Positions 10,078 through 23,353 are shown, numbered from the stretch's first letter. The stretch: DNA of 64,000 bases from Combretum micranthum (GCA_024138025.1 JAMXBD010000114.1:1-64000), one strand, 5' to 3'. Translations and numbers: made by a program. Notes: generated by a model not told the origin, from the letters alone.

Positions 10078-12856
10078 TGTCGAGCCTGGTTTTTTCGATT
10101 TCCTTTAATCCGATTCGTACTAAACCTAACCCATTCAATACGAATACGACTAAGAATTAAAGGAAATTTTGAATTTTTAAATTTTGGAGTCGCCACTCGA
10201 CTAAAGTCGAGAAAAAAATAAACCAAAACCAATGGGTAGGTTGATTTTGTTTTGCTACTGATCTGCGAAAAAATCATTTTGAAAACGAGAACCAGAAATT
10301 AACTTGAGTTCGGGGCTAACCTATTAAAACTAAACGGTTACCACTTTAATTTTCATATTTAAATTGCTTTCTTTTAAACCTAATTTCAAAATCTAAACTA
10401 TTTATCAAATCTAATTAACTAAACATATGTCTAATATGCACAAAAATACTAATCAAATTATCAATAATCATATATAATCTAAAAACTGAAATATTCAAAT
10501 TAATCAAATCTTATCAAATTCTATCAATATTCACATATTCTAAAAAAAATAAATTCACAAAAATAATTTTTTTCATATTTTAAGTCGCCATTTAGGTGCC
10601 TACGTACCCGCTAATCGGGATCAGATCACACGTAGTTCTTTTAGAAAAATTTAGTTTGTTGGTTAATTTTAAAATTTTTCGAAATCTTTTCGCTTTAAGT
10701 TCATTAAGTTTGTTAATTTTATGAAAATATATATATATATATATTTTAACATGAACCCTAAATCTATTAAGTTAGGTTTTAGCAATTTTATGGAAAATCG
10801 GATTTTTCTAGGTGACAAAAATTTTGAACAAGAAATCATAACCACATATCATGCATATCAATTGATCATACATATCATCAAGAATAAAAATATTATAAGG
10901 AATATCAATATTTAACAAGCTAATTTCAACAAAGCAATATCATGGCATAATCAAGATTTATATATCATTGAAATTATTATGAAGGGCAAGATTTCAATGT
11001 GGTTTCATATATGGTGAAATCATAAAATTCAATATTATTACAATCAAAGTCATCACTATATCATGGCATAAAAGGAATATTAATAACTAATCATCATACA
11101 TGATCACACAATTCAAATATTGTAAACCTAAAACTCTAAAAAATTTCATATATTCCTTATGATTATGGCATGATTATAGTTTATATCCATAACAAGATCT
11201 TAATGCAATTCTATGAACACATACCTAACATGATATATTATATATATATAAAATCGATTTTATCACAAGAAAAAAATCATTACTATATTAATGCAAAAAG
11301 GACTATCAAGTTATGTTTTAACAATTTTATAAAAATTGATTTTTCTAAATGATAAAAAGATTTTGAATAATGGATTAAAATTATATATCATGGCAATTGT
11401 CAAGCACATTAATTAAATCAATATATCATATATATAAATTAATAAAGGATATCAATGTTAACAAGATGAACTCATATTCAATAACGTAGGTAAACTTCAT
11501 ACATGATATCAACATTATATCAAAGTTTCTAATTACATTGCATATTGATGATGAAATGGGTTCTTTTAATCATTTCAAAATCATGGTATAAACAAACTTT
11601 AGCCAAATCAAGATTTTCATCAAGTTATCAATACAATTTTTATGTCAAATATTTGCAAGATCTCATTATTAAAGTTTGACAAAATCATAAATTACAAAAT
11701 GATATCACAACAAAAAAATGCAAGGATTATACACTATCATAGCAAAATCGATCATGGCAAAAAATAAACCCTAAATTTCAATTTAATATTTTTTAGAACA
11801 AGACAATTTCATTTATTGACAAAAAATTAATTATATTGACTATACTATCATGATTCAAACTAATACTAATTTAATATATTAATTTTTTTTAACACAATAT
11901 ATTCATAACAAATTTTGAAAATATAATCATATACTAATTATTTTTATTTTTCTTATTTTTTATTTTCCTCTTTAATATTATAATATAGTTGTTGTTGTTG
12001 TTGTTATTATTATTATTATTATTATTATAAAAGAAGAAGATGAATTAGGAACTTACCTGCGCAGCGGAACTCCTAGGTAGTAGTCGGACGGTGGTCGATG
12101 ACAACAACTCCGGGAATAGAAGCGGAGTTCGTGGTTACTCCGACGATGATCGTTTAGCGTTTTTTGACAGTAATCAACTTAGGGAAATGAAAGATCTCGA
12201 CTTCCTGAATATAAAATGCTTGTTTGATTTTTCTTTTCTTTTTTTTTGTCCCCTTATTTTCGTTTTTTCTTCTTCTATTTATAGAGCTAAATTTGGGGCT
12301 TTTATTTTAATTCGAAAAAAACGAATTACAACTATTAATTAGTTGTCATTAACGTAAAAAAAGGGTCAATTATTACAAATAGCTGTCATTACCGTTATGA
12401 CTTTAAACGTTAAACAACTGTTATTAACAAAAATCTCAGATTTTGCATTTTTTTCTGAAACCAAAAACGAGTTTTTTTATCATTTTCAAATTCAAATTTT
12501 AAATCCTTTTCTTGATGAAAACAACTAAATTCTATACCAACATAAACTACTCCGTGCCTATTTTTAAGAAACGTGTTTGGTTTGTAAAGAGGGCCGAAAA
12601 CCGAGCAAAAATGGTCTCAAACATGGCCCATGGGCGGCCAAAGCTAGAAGACAATGAACAGTAAAATATATATATTTTTTTTTTTACAAAAAACGAAAAT
12701 ATAATACTATCATATATATTCATTTCTATTAAATTGATTTAATTTTCATTCCTAGCTTTAACATTTATAGTTTGCAAAATTCAATTATTTTAATTATGTA
12801 TATACTAAGTTAAGTATTTATTTTGACAAAAAGAATGTCAAAATGAGGTGTCTACA
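10078..12856 (-). mobile_element. 5' LTR (complete) of Tat-lineage Ty3/gypsy element
   Basis: The 2779-base LTR is bounded by TGTCGAG and TGTCTACA on the plus strand, the canonical TG...CA ends. It has the primer site just inside and a partner copy at 1-1029. It contains the GGAGTCGCCACTCGACTAAAGTCGAG-type segment (about 10186) and a GTGCCTACGTACC segment (about 10596) common in Tat LTRs. The centre (10700-11980) is extremely AT-rich. Small open frames inside it have no support as genes. The right flank begins ATAAC, and the matching duplication would be outside the window. Confidence 0.9.
11993..12027. repeat. GTT/ATT microsatellite in 5' LTR
   Basis: Six GTT-type repeats are followed by about eight ATT repeats. 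This is low-complexity sequence inside the LTR. Confidence 0.85.
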
Positions 12857-14369
12857 ATAACTAATGCGTTATACCTCAAATTAATTTTACAAAATATTGA
12901 TACCTCATTTGCCATATTTTGTCACATATTGATACTTCTTTTTAACCCCTCAAAACGTTTTACACCTTAAATGAACTTATACTTAAATATTAATACTTTC
13001 TAGTTTAATTTACCCTTACCTTAAATCTTATATAGTTCATATCTAGTCCTCACCCACCATATCGACCTTCAAATGCTTGAAAGACATTATTCCCTAACTG
13101 TAGCCAAGCATAAAACAAATCCCATCATTCCTAACAAAACCCTATAACACCATAAATAATAAGATATGAGAATCTATAGGATGTGGTATTTCCATAAGCA
13201 ATTCAAAGGGAAAGAAAGCATTTTGTCACATAACATATGACTAATATTAAAGGAACTATGGTCAATGAACTCAAACTCAAAGACAATCTTGTGGCATGAT
13301 CATCTCACAATCAGATCACATAATGAAATTAAGCATTGTAATTAACGACATATACTAGCATCATACTCTCAATGCAAGCATGTCGTACTCTTAATGTGCC
13401 AAAAAATGAAAAGTTCTCTATATTCAACTATTTCTTCAAGGGAAAAATGAAATTTCTTTATTTAGATTACATCCTACTTTTCACTTCCTACAATTATTAA
13501 ATCTACAACATAAAAATTGAAGTCATGAAAACATTATGAATTTATACATCATTTTAATATCAAATGAAATTTAAAACGTGTACATTCCTTAGATCGTGTC
13601 ATAGCTTTTTTAAAAAATTGGAAAAGAAGAGAAGAGAAGTCCACCATTACACAAGCTCAGAAACCTTAACAAAAATCTCATGTAAAGTAGGAAAAATAGG
13701 AAATACTCATAAGTAGATTACCAATTTTGCACTAGATGTTAAGCATAATTTTTTCTTCAATTGAGGGGGGTTTCATTTGGGGAAAAAAAATTAATGTTTC
13801 AAAAATGAGAAAGGAAAAGGGAAAGGGAGTGGATTTTTTTTTTTTTTTTTTTGTGCTTTTTAGGATATGGGGAGGTGAAAAAAAAATGAGCGGTTTTTAC
13901 GCATGAGGTTTACTTTATTTGTGTATTGTTTACTCATCACATTAGTAAGAAGAAAAAGAAAATTAAAACAAGATCCAACGGTGATTACTAAAGAGCTAGA
14001 TCCAATAGCTGGCATTGAGACTTAAAAGGAAGTGGTGGCCACTTTGCTACTAATGCCAATAACAACCCCATGTCAATATATGGGTGACCCTCAATTGCGT
14101 CAAATAAATGAAAGCAACAATGTGGACATCATGTGACCTTAACAAATGACTAACAAGAAGAGAAAAAGGAACCAAAATCAAACATAACAGAGTCTAACAA
14201 TAGCAACAACTCAAACAACATTCTCTAGAGAAATAAAGTTAGTTAGTTTCCTTGTTCAATCCTTGGATGTACTATGATCTCTTTAACCAAATATCTTATC
14301 ATCTCGTTCTCTCCAAGTTGATCCCTCTAGCTATCCTTATTTTCAATATAAGGGAGAAGCTCAAAAAGG
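12857..14369. other. Intergenic, no gene seen
   Basis: AT-rich DNA right of the Tat element. There is a poly-T tract near 13837-13852 and some purine-rich patches. No coding sequence, RNA gene or terminal-repeat element could be supported. Confidence 0.6.
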
Positions 14370-14377
14370 GTAGCTAT

Positions 14378-14599
14378 CATGATTGTCAAAATCACTAGTT
14401 AACTATACGATTTTACAAAATTGTGATTTATAGGTTTTTCTTTTATTAAATTAGATGTAAAATTGTTTAGGTATAGACTTTAAGTAGAATTATGAATTTA
14501 GGTCTATAAAATTATAGTTTTACCACTTTGGAAGGATTTTGTACATTCTATTTACTCTATACCTTCCAATGAATAGTAATTGCAATTTTGACAACTATA
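14378..14599. mobile_element. hAT-type MITE, TTGTCAAAATC family, copy 1
   Basis: The 222-base element has inverted ends CATGATTGTCAAAATC and (reverse) TATAGTTGTCAAAATTG. It is flanked by GTAGCTAT (14370-14377) and GTAGCAAT (14600-14607), an eight-base target duplication with one mismatch. The ends match the larger copy at 32945-33668. Eight-base duplications and short inverted ends point to the hAT superfamily, and no transposase is encoded. Confidence 0.75.
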
Positions 14600-14607
14600 G
14601 TAGCAAT

Positions 14608-14945
14608 CATAATAAGAAATGATAATTGAAAATATCACTTTGTCCAATGCAAATAAATGGAAAAATATTATATGGTCCTTCTTTGTAGCATGTGAATGCC
14701 TCAAATTTTGTGATTCTAACTCCTTTCCTCCTATATATTCAAATAACCATTTTTCATGAGCTACTTTCATCCCCTCTTTAATTAATAATGCTTCAACAGT
14801 CACTAAAGTTTTTGCTTCCACTATCGTATACTCACACCATAAGATATTACCATTGTCATTTATAACAAATACCAGCTAACCAGTCCATGTTCCTATTCCA
14901 TCTATAGTTGCATTATAGTTGTTTTTCCCTACATCAAGCTAGCAA
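14608..14945 (-). pseudogene. LINE-type RNase H (RVT_3) remnant
   Basis: Minus-strand translation gives NYNATIDGIGTWTG, a stop, VFVINDNGNI, and then TLVTVEALLIKEGMKVAHEK. The layout, with a first Asp, a GxG region with an NDNG turn and a helix with a Glu followed by (I/L)xEGLKxA-like residues, matches the RNase H found at the end of plant LINEs and in RVT_3 proteins. It has at least one stop, and no reverse transcriptase is recognisable upstream. It abuts the MITE at 14378. Confidence 0.5.
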
Positions 14946-16809
14946 CAAGAAGCTAGTTTTTCCAAGTTTCTTCATTATGTTGCTTCTTCTCAGCAAATTG
15001 AGGTAGAACTTAGTTGTACAATTTTTCATAGTACTAGACGAGATAAAGGTCATTGTATCATATTTAGTTTACATAATGTAATTGGGACTGCACTGGACGT
15101 AACTCTCTTCATGTTACTAGAAAAAACATAAAAGTTTTTATTGTTTATATTTGATAGTAAGAAAACACTAAAACTGGACAAAAATAAAGATAGTTAGGCA
15201 AACTGAACATTACAGTTCTTTTATACAATGAAATAACTGATATTACTCAGAAATAAAGTTCTTGAAATCAAGACAGGATCCTTATTCATCTTGGATATGA
15301 CTCACCAAGAGACAAAGAAGGATATAGCACTCGTAAATAACTAATATTACTCACAATTACTCACTCTTGTTTGCAGCTTACCACTATCAAGATGATTTAT
15401 AAAAGTAAGGATTTCTAGAGAAAAGTTCTCAGGAAGGAAAAGCTTTTTTCAAACTAAACTTGTTCGTTAATTACAAAAGAAGTCCTTTTTATATCTATAA
15501 CTCAAGTCAAGGGCAAAATAGTAATATATAATCAATATAATAAAAGATAGCTAATAAAATAAAAAAAAAGTATCACTTAATCAAATCTTCAACGTCAACA
15601 CGGTCCATGTCATGACAAGATGTGGGACGTAAACTACAACACTCTAATAATCTTCATACCAATCACGGGCGAAAACTAAGACGTAATTTGGATTATCATA
15701 GGCGGAGTCATGGGCAGTTCCAAAGGCTTGATCTTCTCTAGATATCACTTCAATGTTGTTCGCGAGCACGATTGCACTGTCATGATCATTGTTAGCGAAA
15801 CGGCCAAGATGTAGCTAGAAATCCTCCATTGTCTCTAAGTGTTGTCATGGCCTGAATCATGGTGTGTGACAAGCATGTGTTCCTTGTTCCTTCACATTTA
15901 TCTCATTCTTCACCACAAATTGATATATACTCGCTTCCATAATGAATTCTATAGCTCTAAAGGAAGTTTTGCTCATCGTTATAAGGTTGATTTGTCAACA
16001 CTCTTTGAATCAAGTTTTGCAAGCCCTTAACTTTAGCTCTTTTAATAGGACCTCGAGCTTAATTCCCATCAAATAGTTAAAAAAAAATTATTTACATTAA
16101 CTTTTTCTTTACTTTTTTTTATTTTTTTTAAATAACCCAACATTGGTTAACCTACTAAGTCAATGGTTTTGGAGGTCAACCTGTTAATGACTATATGGCA
16201 GGTCATGACCCATATAGTCAAATTAAGTTGACCCACCAATAGTGGTTCAAGAAGTCACTGGATTAGGCTTGGATTGTACTCATATCTACCTAAGTATGCA
16301 CTTGATTTTTTTTTTTCACCTTTTCCTTTACTTTTTTTTTTTAACCCCTGACCAGACCTGGAATTCAGTGGGCCAGGCTGATTCCCATCTAGTTTGAGCC
16401 CGTATCCATGTCCACACTAGGCTACACAAATGTCCATTATTCATTGTGAAGAGAAACACAAGCAAATCAAGTTAAGCACTTGTAGAAGTCGGGTTGGTGA
16501 ATGAATTATCTGCCAGTTTAATGTTTTATGATGGTTTCGACAAACATGTCAATAAGTTCAAGGACAATTTTCAAAAAAAAAATGAAAAACTTCAAGGGCA
16601 ATCATGAAGACAAAGAAAATTGAAAAAGAAAAGGAATTGTGAAATTTTGAACTAAGTCACGTACTGTATAGTAGATTTAGTACTGTTGGTCCTTTTGTTT
16701 GGTATTCATTCTACCTACACAAATATCGAATTATCAAGAATAAAAAGAAAGATGATGCGTATACTTTTACAAAACAAAAATCTAATAAATTCCTATAAAT
16801 TTACTCTTT
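14946..16809. other. Intergenic, no gene seen
   Basis: AT-rich sequence with a few moderately complex patches (15600-16030, 16140-16440) that look like decayed dispersed repeats. I could not assign them. Short open frames here have no family resemblance. Confidence 0.5.
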
Positions 16810-16818
16810 ATTTTATTT

Positions 16819-17103
16819 AATATAAATATCATAAATAGTACCTGAATTTTGATAAAATATGTAATTAGATAGCTGAATTTTGAAATTGAACAATTCTGAA
16901 CAAGAACTTTAAAATTGACCAATTTAATAGCTAAAAGAATTGTTTATGTATGCTAACCAATATTATAGATGTTATTGACATGCACAAAAAAAAATTAAGT
17001 ACCAAATTAATCAATTTCAAAGTTAAGGGATTAACAATCAATTTTAAAATTCAAATATAATTATATTTTTAATGAAAATTTAGATATTATCGCAACACTA
17101 GCC
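16819..17103. mobile_element. Mutator-like foldback MITE, copy A
   Basis: The 285-base element starts near AATATCATAAATAGTACCTG and ends in a diverged reverse form of it. It is flanked on both sides by a perfect nine-base repeat ATTTTATTT (16810-16818 and 17104-17112). Internal segments alternate GATCAATTT-like motifs in both orientations. It is related to the elements at 17485 and 52105. Nine-base duplications with long inverted ends are the pattern of Mutator-like elements. The AT-rich duplication keeps this tentative. Confidence 0.65.
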
Positions 17104-17148
17104 ATTTTATTTCTTTTACAAAACGTATCCATCAAAATTTGCTTTTTC

Positions 17149-17273
17149 GATAGTCTAGTGGCATCTGATTCAGGTCCTCATTTTTTAGGCACCAATTCAA
17201 TTTTCCGCTTTAGCAAGTTATAATGACCCTATATTACCACGTTGTAATAGCACTTATGGTCCACGAAAAAAAA
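17149..17273 (+). mobile_element. tRNA-derived SINE
   Basis: The 125-base unit carries an A-box-like TAGTCTAGTGG (17151-17161), which fits the RNA polymerase III consensus TRGYNNARNGG. About 30 bases downstream is a degraded B box (CAATTCAATTTTCC). It ends in a run of A. It is flanked by TTTGCTTTTTC (17138-17148) and TTTCCTTTTTC (17274-17284), an 11-base target duplication with one mismatch. Together these mark a retroposed SINE with a tRNA-like head. Confidence 0.65.
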
Positions 17274-17484
17274 TTTCCTTTTTCAATAAACAAAATTTAT
17301 TTTTTAATTTTTTCACTAAATTTTTTCTTTGCAATTTTTGTAATTCAACTACCACTGATCCTGATCCGTATAGTGGAATTTTAGGTATGAGAGTTAGAGA
17401 GAGAAAATGGATGCCAAAAAAATTCATCATGCCTAAAGCATTAGATTTATACATGTATTAACATAAATGCTTGATTTAAAAAAT

Positions 17485-17700
17485 GGAATAATGTCACAAA
17501 TGGTATCTGAACTTTGAAATTAATCAATTTAGTATCTAAAAAATTTTAAAACTAATCAATTTAGTACCTGAAATAATTTGATGGAGGTACTATTGACATA
17601 TATGAAAAATTATTTTCGGTATTAAATTGATTAATTTTAAAATTTAGATATTTAATTGCATATTTTGTTAAGATTTAAGTATTATTTATAATATTATCCC
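17485..17700. mobile_element. Mutator-like foldback MITE, copy B
   Basis: The 216-base element has ends GGAATAATGTCACAAATGG and, in reverse, GGGATAATATTATAAATAA. Flanks are TTAAAAAAT and TTAAAATTT (nine bases, two mismatches). The internal text (AATCAATTTAGTACCTGAA and its reverse) is shared with copies at 16819 and 52105. Confidence 0.65.
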
Positions 17701-17709
17701 TTAAAATTT

Positions 17710-20700
17710 TGAGTAAATGATTGGAAACACAAAAAATAGATTGAAAAAAATTGGCAATGGAGATTGATATGCTTAAAACACACACGGGAGATCGAAGATC
17801 GAAGGTCGGAGTTTTTACTTTAAAAACAATTTCAATCTTTATTTCTACTGAGAATGGATACATCCAGAAGTGAACTTGGGGTGATGGGCCAAAAAAAAAT
17901 AAAAGCTTGGTGTTTTAATAGCTCAGATTAGCCCAGCTATTGAAACGCCAAGCTCGAAATGATCATAGCTTGGAGCTCGGCTTATCCTCCCATCGAGATC
18001 AAGCTGTTGCAGACCAGAGGTAGGGGACGACCTGTTGACACGTGTGTTGCCCTTGCAGAGTCGTGCATTTTATTTTTAAATTTTGAAAATAAAATGAAGA
18101 TGTTCTAAATGTAGCTTAGGAAATAGTTCTCGCCACGTTATGGAAATGAACTTGCATGCTTTGTAGTGTTGACTTTGATTCTTGAAAAGATTTTTCTAAT
18201 TCCTTACAAGTCCATATTACAATCAATAAAAATAAATAAATTAGTTTGAATTATAACTAATTGAATAATTAGTTGGTAAAATTAGTTGAAAATAAGAGAT
18301 CATGAGCTGCTATTATAGTTTTATTATACAATCAATGGAACCAAAGGATAAATCAAAAATCAAACTTAATTTTAATTAGAAGGTTTTCTTCCTTTTCAGT
18401 ATTCTTTTATATCCTATTATGAATAGTGAAAATGAGTCCAATTATTTATAAAAATTCAAAATCAGCTTAATATTACTAAGACTAAAAAGTAAACTCGTAA
18501 ACTTGATTAAGTTCATGTAGATACTAATGTAATCAAGTTTAAAACGTGTTTAAATATTAAATTATTTTAATTTAAAATAAAAAATAAGTGTCACGTAAAT
18601 GAGTATAAGCTAAGTATAATCGATGTGTGCTATAGCTTATACAAAACAGTGATGATGATGAAGATTGTACGTACTGGTAGATGGTAGTACCGAATCATTT
18701 CAAGAATCAGTTTTAGAAGGTTCTGCATTGACTAACACACTACACATTTGTCGTTGTTCCCGCCACAAACCAATCCATTTCAAGCTTCTAGAGACAGACA
18801 AATATCATCGACATCTTTAGGATCAGCTTTTGATTTTATTTATGAACTGTAAATAATTTTTAATTCAAGACCTAAAACGTCATTTCAATCCACACATCAC
18901 TTGATAAATTTTATAAATAGTAACGGATACTTTTTAACCGGAACTGTTAAGTAATCAAATATAAAGATATTATACAATCTAGTACAATTGCTTTTTCACC
19001 TATAAATAATGATAGATGTCCTTTATCAAAATTGGGCAAGGGTTATCCTAAAGTTATTATATATATATAAATCTTATAAATTAAAATTTATAAAACTTTT
19101 ATTTATTTATTACATATAATTTAATTATATTTATATATAATATTTTAATGTCTTATTTAGAAAGCCTGTTTCAAGTACTATCTATTATTTATGTAGTTCT
19201 TTTAGTATGTTTTCCTTAAGGTAGTTGATATTTACTATCTATTATTTATTTTCATTTTTCTTGTCTTAATTTTTAATTAATATTTATATTTTTATTTAAG
19301 ATGTTTTTTTTTATTCTTAATTTATTTAGTTTTACATTCGTTAATGCCCATATGATAGCGAACTTTTTTTATTATATTTCTTCATTTGTCAATCTTATTG
19401 TCTACATAATTTGAAATTTTTATTATTTATAAAGTTACATTCTGTCATTAATAATAATAATAATAAAATAATAATATTACTATTATTATTATTATTATTA
19501 ACATAAAACCGTGATAATATAAGAATACCTTAAAAGTCCAATTTGGTTTTATGTTGAATATTATGAAAGAAATAAAGTTTTAAAGTCAGCACTAAACTGC
19601 AGGGCTGTACTGATGGAGGAAATGTGTTGTACTTCCTACCTCTCTTTCTGCACAGACTTGCTAAAGGGAGGGATGAACTGATTAGCAACTTTCCTTAGTT
19701 GTAGAATGATTCATGTTATAAACTAAGACTTCCTTGTTAGATTTCTGAGGTTTCTTTTATTAAATTTCATCTTCAATACCATTTCTTAGATACATTATAT
19801 CAATTATATTGTTTTGTCATGGCTTAAACATGTTTAATCCTTTTCTTTGAAGAACTAAATTTTCCCTAAAGCTAAATTCTAATTCTCAAGATATTTCCAT
19901 ATTCCTAACCAATTGAACAACCATCAACACATTGATGAACCTATTTGTCAATTCATAAGACAAACACTTAATAACGTGTAAGGTTTTCTATGTTCATCAT
20001 CTTCCTCAAGTCATTATCCTCTAAACAATGTATGCTAATGTAAAACATGAATGATTCCAAAAGGATGAAAAGGATAACTTGCTCTTAATTTAGCATGATA
20101 AGCCGAGTTCTAAGAGTACATGACCAACATTATATATGGACTACATACAACTCCCAAACATGAACAGCAATATAGACTTCAAGTTGGAGTGTGTTTACCT
20201 TGTGGGAAAGCAATGAGTGAACAAACTTCTTTGAGTTAAGATTGAAACCACATTACAAATAAGGATTAGCTTGATTTGTTGCAAGAATAAGCAACAAATA
20301 AAGCCAATACTTTACCTTGGTTCCTCCTTAGGATTTCCACGTTTAGAGATAAAGAAATGGAACAAGATTTGGCTTATTTGTTATTTGGTTTGCTAGAAGT
20401 GTCTTATGCTGATGTCTTGGAATGGGATGCAGATTTTGTTTGTATGTCGTTTGTTTTGTATCTTGTTTCTCTCTTGATGAGGATCACGATGGGTTCATGA
20501 AGGGAAAGCTTATTTTATTTTGTTGTGTTTGATGATGAGGATGTGCTTATAATGTTGGATCAAAATAGGAAAAACATGGGCTGTTTATGCTCTGTTTTTT
20601 TGTTTCTCCTTATTTGTCACAGTGATGTTTAGTGAAGGAGGTATTCGTTTTGGTTTTTGGGTTTATTTTTGGATCGAATGATGGAGAGTAAATGTGTTTG

Positions 20701-21710
20701 TTTATTGCTAATTACACCATTTACACATGTCTAACAATATCTATAATTGAGATAACAAGACAGGCTATTTTAGGATGTGAAATTGGCTATAGGGATTTTT
20801 TTTCATCTAAATTTCATGAAGCCCAAAGTCAGTTGTTTTTTTTTTTACTTAGCAAATTTTATAAGTCAAAAATTGATTATCTATGTGGTATATTGAGTGG
20901 AATTTCATTGGTGCTTATTTGGTTAGGTCTTCAACCTTTGTGGGCTTATAATTCCTGCATTCCTAAGCTATAACCGATGGAGTGTGTGTGTGCTGCAACT
21001 TTGTGTGCTGCTTGCCTCCTTTGTTGTAGCTATATCAACGAGAATTGAAGAGGAGATTTGAGCTGGTTTAGCAAGTTGATTAAAGGTTGTCTTTAGCTCA
21101 TTTAATAATTAGCTTAGTTGGAGTTTTCTTATTAGTTTTCAAGTCTTTTTCATTTGACTTTTAAAGACATCTGGATGCAAATTCTTAAGCAACTGGCATG
21201 TTCTTCTCCAAGTGCAGCAGCCGTAATTCCAATTGAAGTTTTCCCACTGTGTGGAGTAGTTTAATTTAAGATTCTAATTATCTTGTAATTTATCTAAATT
21301 TTCAAGTAGTTTATTAAGCTTAATACGCATTTATATATCAGTTATGTAGGGGTTTTATCTCTAAAATTTATCTAAAGCTTTTACAAATTTTGTAAATTAT
21401 CTATGAGTTCAAATCTTGTGTTTAAAATTTACGCGATTAAATAATTTTAGAGTTTTATCTTATGCGATTAAGGTTTTCTAAACCCGGTAGGCTAAATTAG
21501 TCTTTTAGTTCCTATAGGCTCGGAATTTTCTAACTAGAACAATGGTGCAACCCAAATCTTTATTTTAAGTGTAGATTATTAGTTATAGATTTATTTTTGT
21601 TTTCATTACGTATTTATAAGCCTAACGGTACATCCTTAAGTTATCGTTTTAGCTAATAGGCTCTATCGACTAATTGCTTTATATTTTCTTGAAATTTAAA
21701 GTTGATTATA
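17710..21710. other. Intergenic, no gene seen
   Basis: AT-rich DNA. At 19448-19500 an ATA run is followed by a TAT run, making a self-complementary microsatellite. A 49-codon open frame begins at about 20357 and a 93-codon one at 20692, but neither resembles a known family or has gene-like context. No RNA gene could be supported. Confidence 0.5.
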
Positions 21711-21941
21711 AGTCTATTTGTTTGTTAGTAGATTACAGATCCAGACATTTTTTAAAACTTTTTTCTAATAAATTATTTATAAAGAATTAGATATAGATAA
21801 TAAAAAAAAACTAGCAGTTCTCATTAAAAGATCAAATTGATCAAATATAGATAAACTATAAATATAAATCGGACATATTTACATATATCATTTTGAAAAA
21901 GATACGGATATAAATGAAAAACAGACCATCCAAACAAACCC
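21711..21941. mobile_element. 220-bp MITE, GTTTGGATTGTC family, copy 1
   Basis: The right end reads CCATCCAAACAAACCC and the left end is its diverged reverse. The internal order (ACAGATCC..., TAATAAATTATTTAT, ATAGATATAGATAA, GTTCTCATTAAAAGATCAAAT) is shared with copies at 62868 and 63410. The element is flanked by TA. The superfamily cannot be fixed from a two-base flank. Confidence 0.6.
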
Positions 21942-22501
21942 TATATTCACATATTTTAGTTTTCCAGTACCAATTATGGGATCTTATCCAAAGAATTATT
22001 TATTTTGAAAATTGATAATAATAAATTTTTTAATGCTACTTTAAGGTTTTAAATTATAAAATAACTTGAAAATCATGATATCATTATTTAATTAGTGTAG
22101 AATTTATTTTCTAATCACCAAACTTAAGGTAAAAGGATTTTGAAGTTTATAGTAACGATTGATTTATCATCAATCAGTGATTAACCAGGATTATGGAAGT
22201 TACATTTTGCATTTTGAAATTTTATTAGTAATGGTTTTCATTTTTCTAAATATAATCAAATTTATTCATACTTTAATAATTTTAATTCGCGAAAAAAAAT
22301 TGGGAGTGATTTTTGCGACTTTTATTATAGCTCTTTACGATTCTGTATTATATTTTTAGTAATTACTATATTTAGATCATGTAAAATTAGGGAGATTACA
22401 ATGGATATTTTAGTAAGTACTTATTGAGAAATCAGATGAAAAGAAATATTATACATTCTCATGCAATTGTTTATATCAAAAAGATAATCAATATTTAAAA
22501 G

Positions 22502-23050
22502 TAGGATTGTATACGAACCAAACTCAAGCTTAAAATAAAGCTCATAATGTTAAATGAGCTAAATTTGAGCTTTTGTTCAAGCTTGCAAGTTGGTTTTTGA
22601 ACCAACTTGCGAATAAGCTCGTTAAGAGCTCACGAATTAGGCTCAAGCTTGTGAACAAATTTTTTATACTATCATTTTATTATATGTAATTATTTGTTTT
22701 AATATATTAATATAATACTATATATAATTATTTATATTAATATAATATTTTAAATATAATTATGTTTAATTATTTGTATAAACAGGCTAAACTCATGCTC
22801 GTTAAACTAAACAAACTAGAGGTTGAGCTTGGATTCAAGCTCGTCCAAGCTTATTAAGCTAAATAAGCCAACAAACGAACCACAAGCTAAGCTTGGGATC
22901 TCATATCTTTATTAACAAGTTTAGGCTTGAGCCAATATTTTTCAAGCTTGTTAAAAGTCAAGATCAACTCAAGTTTGTCAATTTATTAAACGAACCAAAG
23001 TCCGTATCTTTAAAAGTTAATTTGGCTCGACTTTACTCATTTATCGCCTA
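22502..23050. mobile_element. hAT-type MITE, AAGCTCGAGC-rich family, copy 1
   Basis: The 549-base element begins TAGGATTGTATACGAACC and ends in the diverged reverse GGCTCGACTTTACTCATTTATCGCCTA. It is filled with GAGCTTG/CAAGCTC motifs in both orientations. Flanks TTTAAAAG and TTTAAATA match at six of eight positions. It has nearly the same size and structure as the element at 60219-60763, which has a perfect eight-base duplication. Confidence 0.65.
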
Positions 23051-23270
23051 TTTAAATATAGGAATATTTTCTTTTCAAAACCTTGATAACCTGGGACACA
23101 GGTAATCAAAGCAACACCCTGGGATACACGTAATCAACGCAACACGCATATTTTCGTTCTCCAATTGTTAATTGCTTTTAATGAAAGGCTCCAAAAGCAT
23201 ACCAACAATGGTATGAAATGTGACACCACATGATGACTTATTAACAATCACAACTCATCTTCGTGAAGAT

Positions 23271-23278
23271 TATATTTA
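23271..23278 (+). promoter_or_regulatory. Candidate TATA box of RING-H2 gene
   Basis: TATATTTA lies about 75 bases before the start codon, followed by a CT/CA-rich leader (CCCTCCTTCTATTCACC) typical of plant transcription starts. Inferred from sequence only. Confidence 0.4.
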
Positions 23279-23353
23279 GGCTTTACCCTCCTTCTATTCA
23301 CCACTAACATCACAAGCAAAACTCTCTTCCTCACACAAAACATAATTATAGTC

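Noticed and set aside
12091..12342. 83-codon open frame in the 5' LTR
   Set aside because: It lies within the LTR, and the matching part of the 3' LTR does not keep the frame.
14552..14821. 89-codon minus-strand frame as a gene
   Set aside because: Its left third lies inside a MITE and the rest is a decayed LINE RNase H with a stop upstream; it is reported as a remnant.
17149..17220. A possible tRNA gene
   Set aside because: The A box is good but the B box is degraded, no cloverleaf forms by eye, and the A tail and target duplication show a SINE.
20692..20973. 93-codon hydrophobic open frame
   Set aside because: No recognisable family, no gene-like start context, and typical of chance frames in AT-rich DNA.
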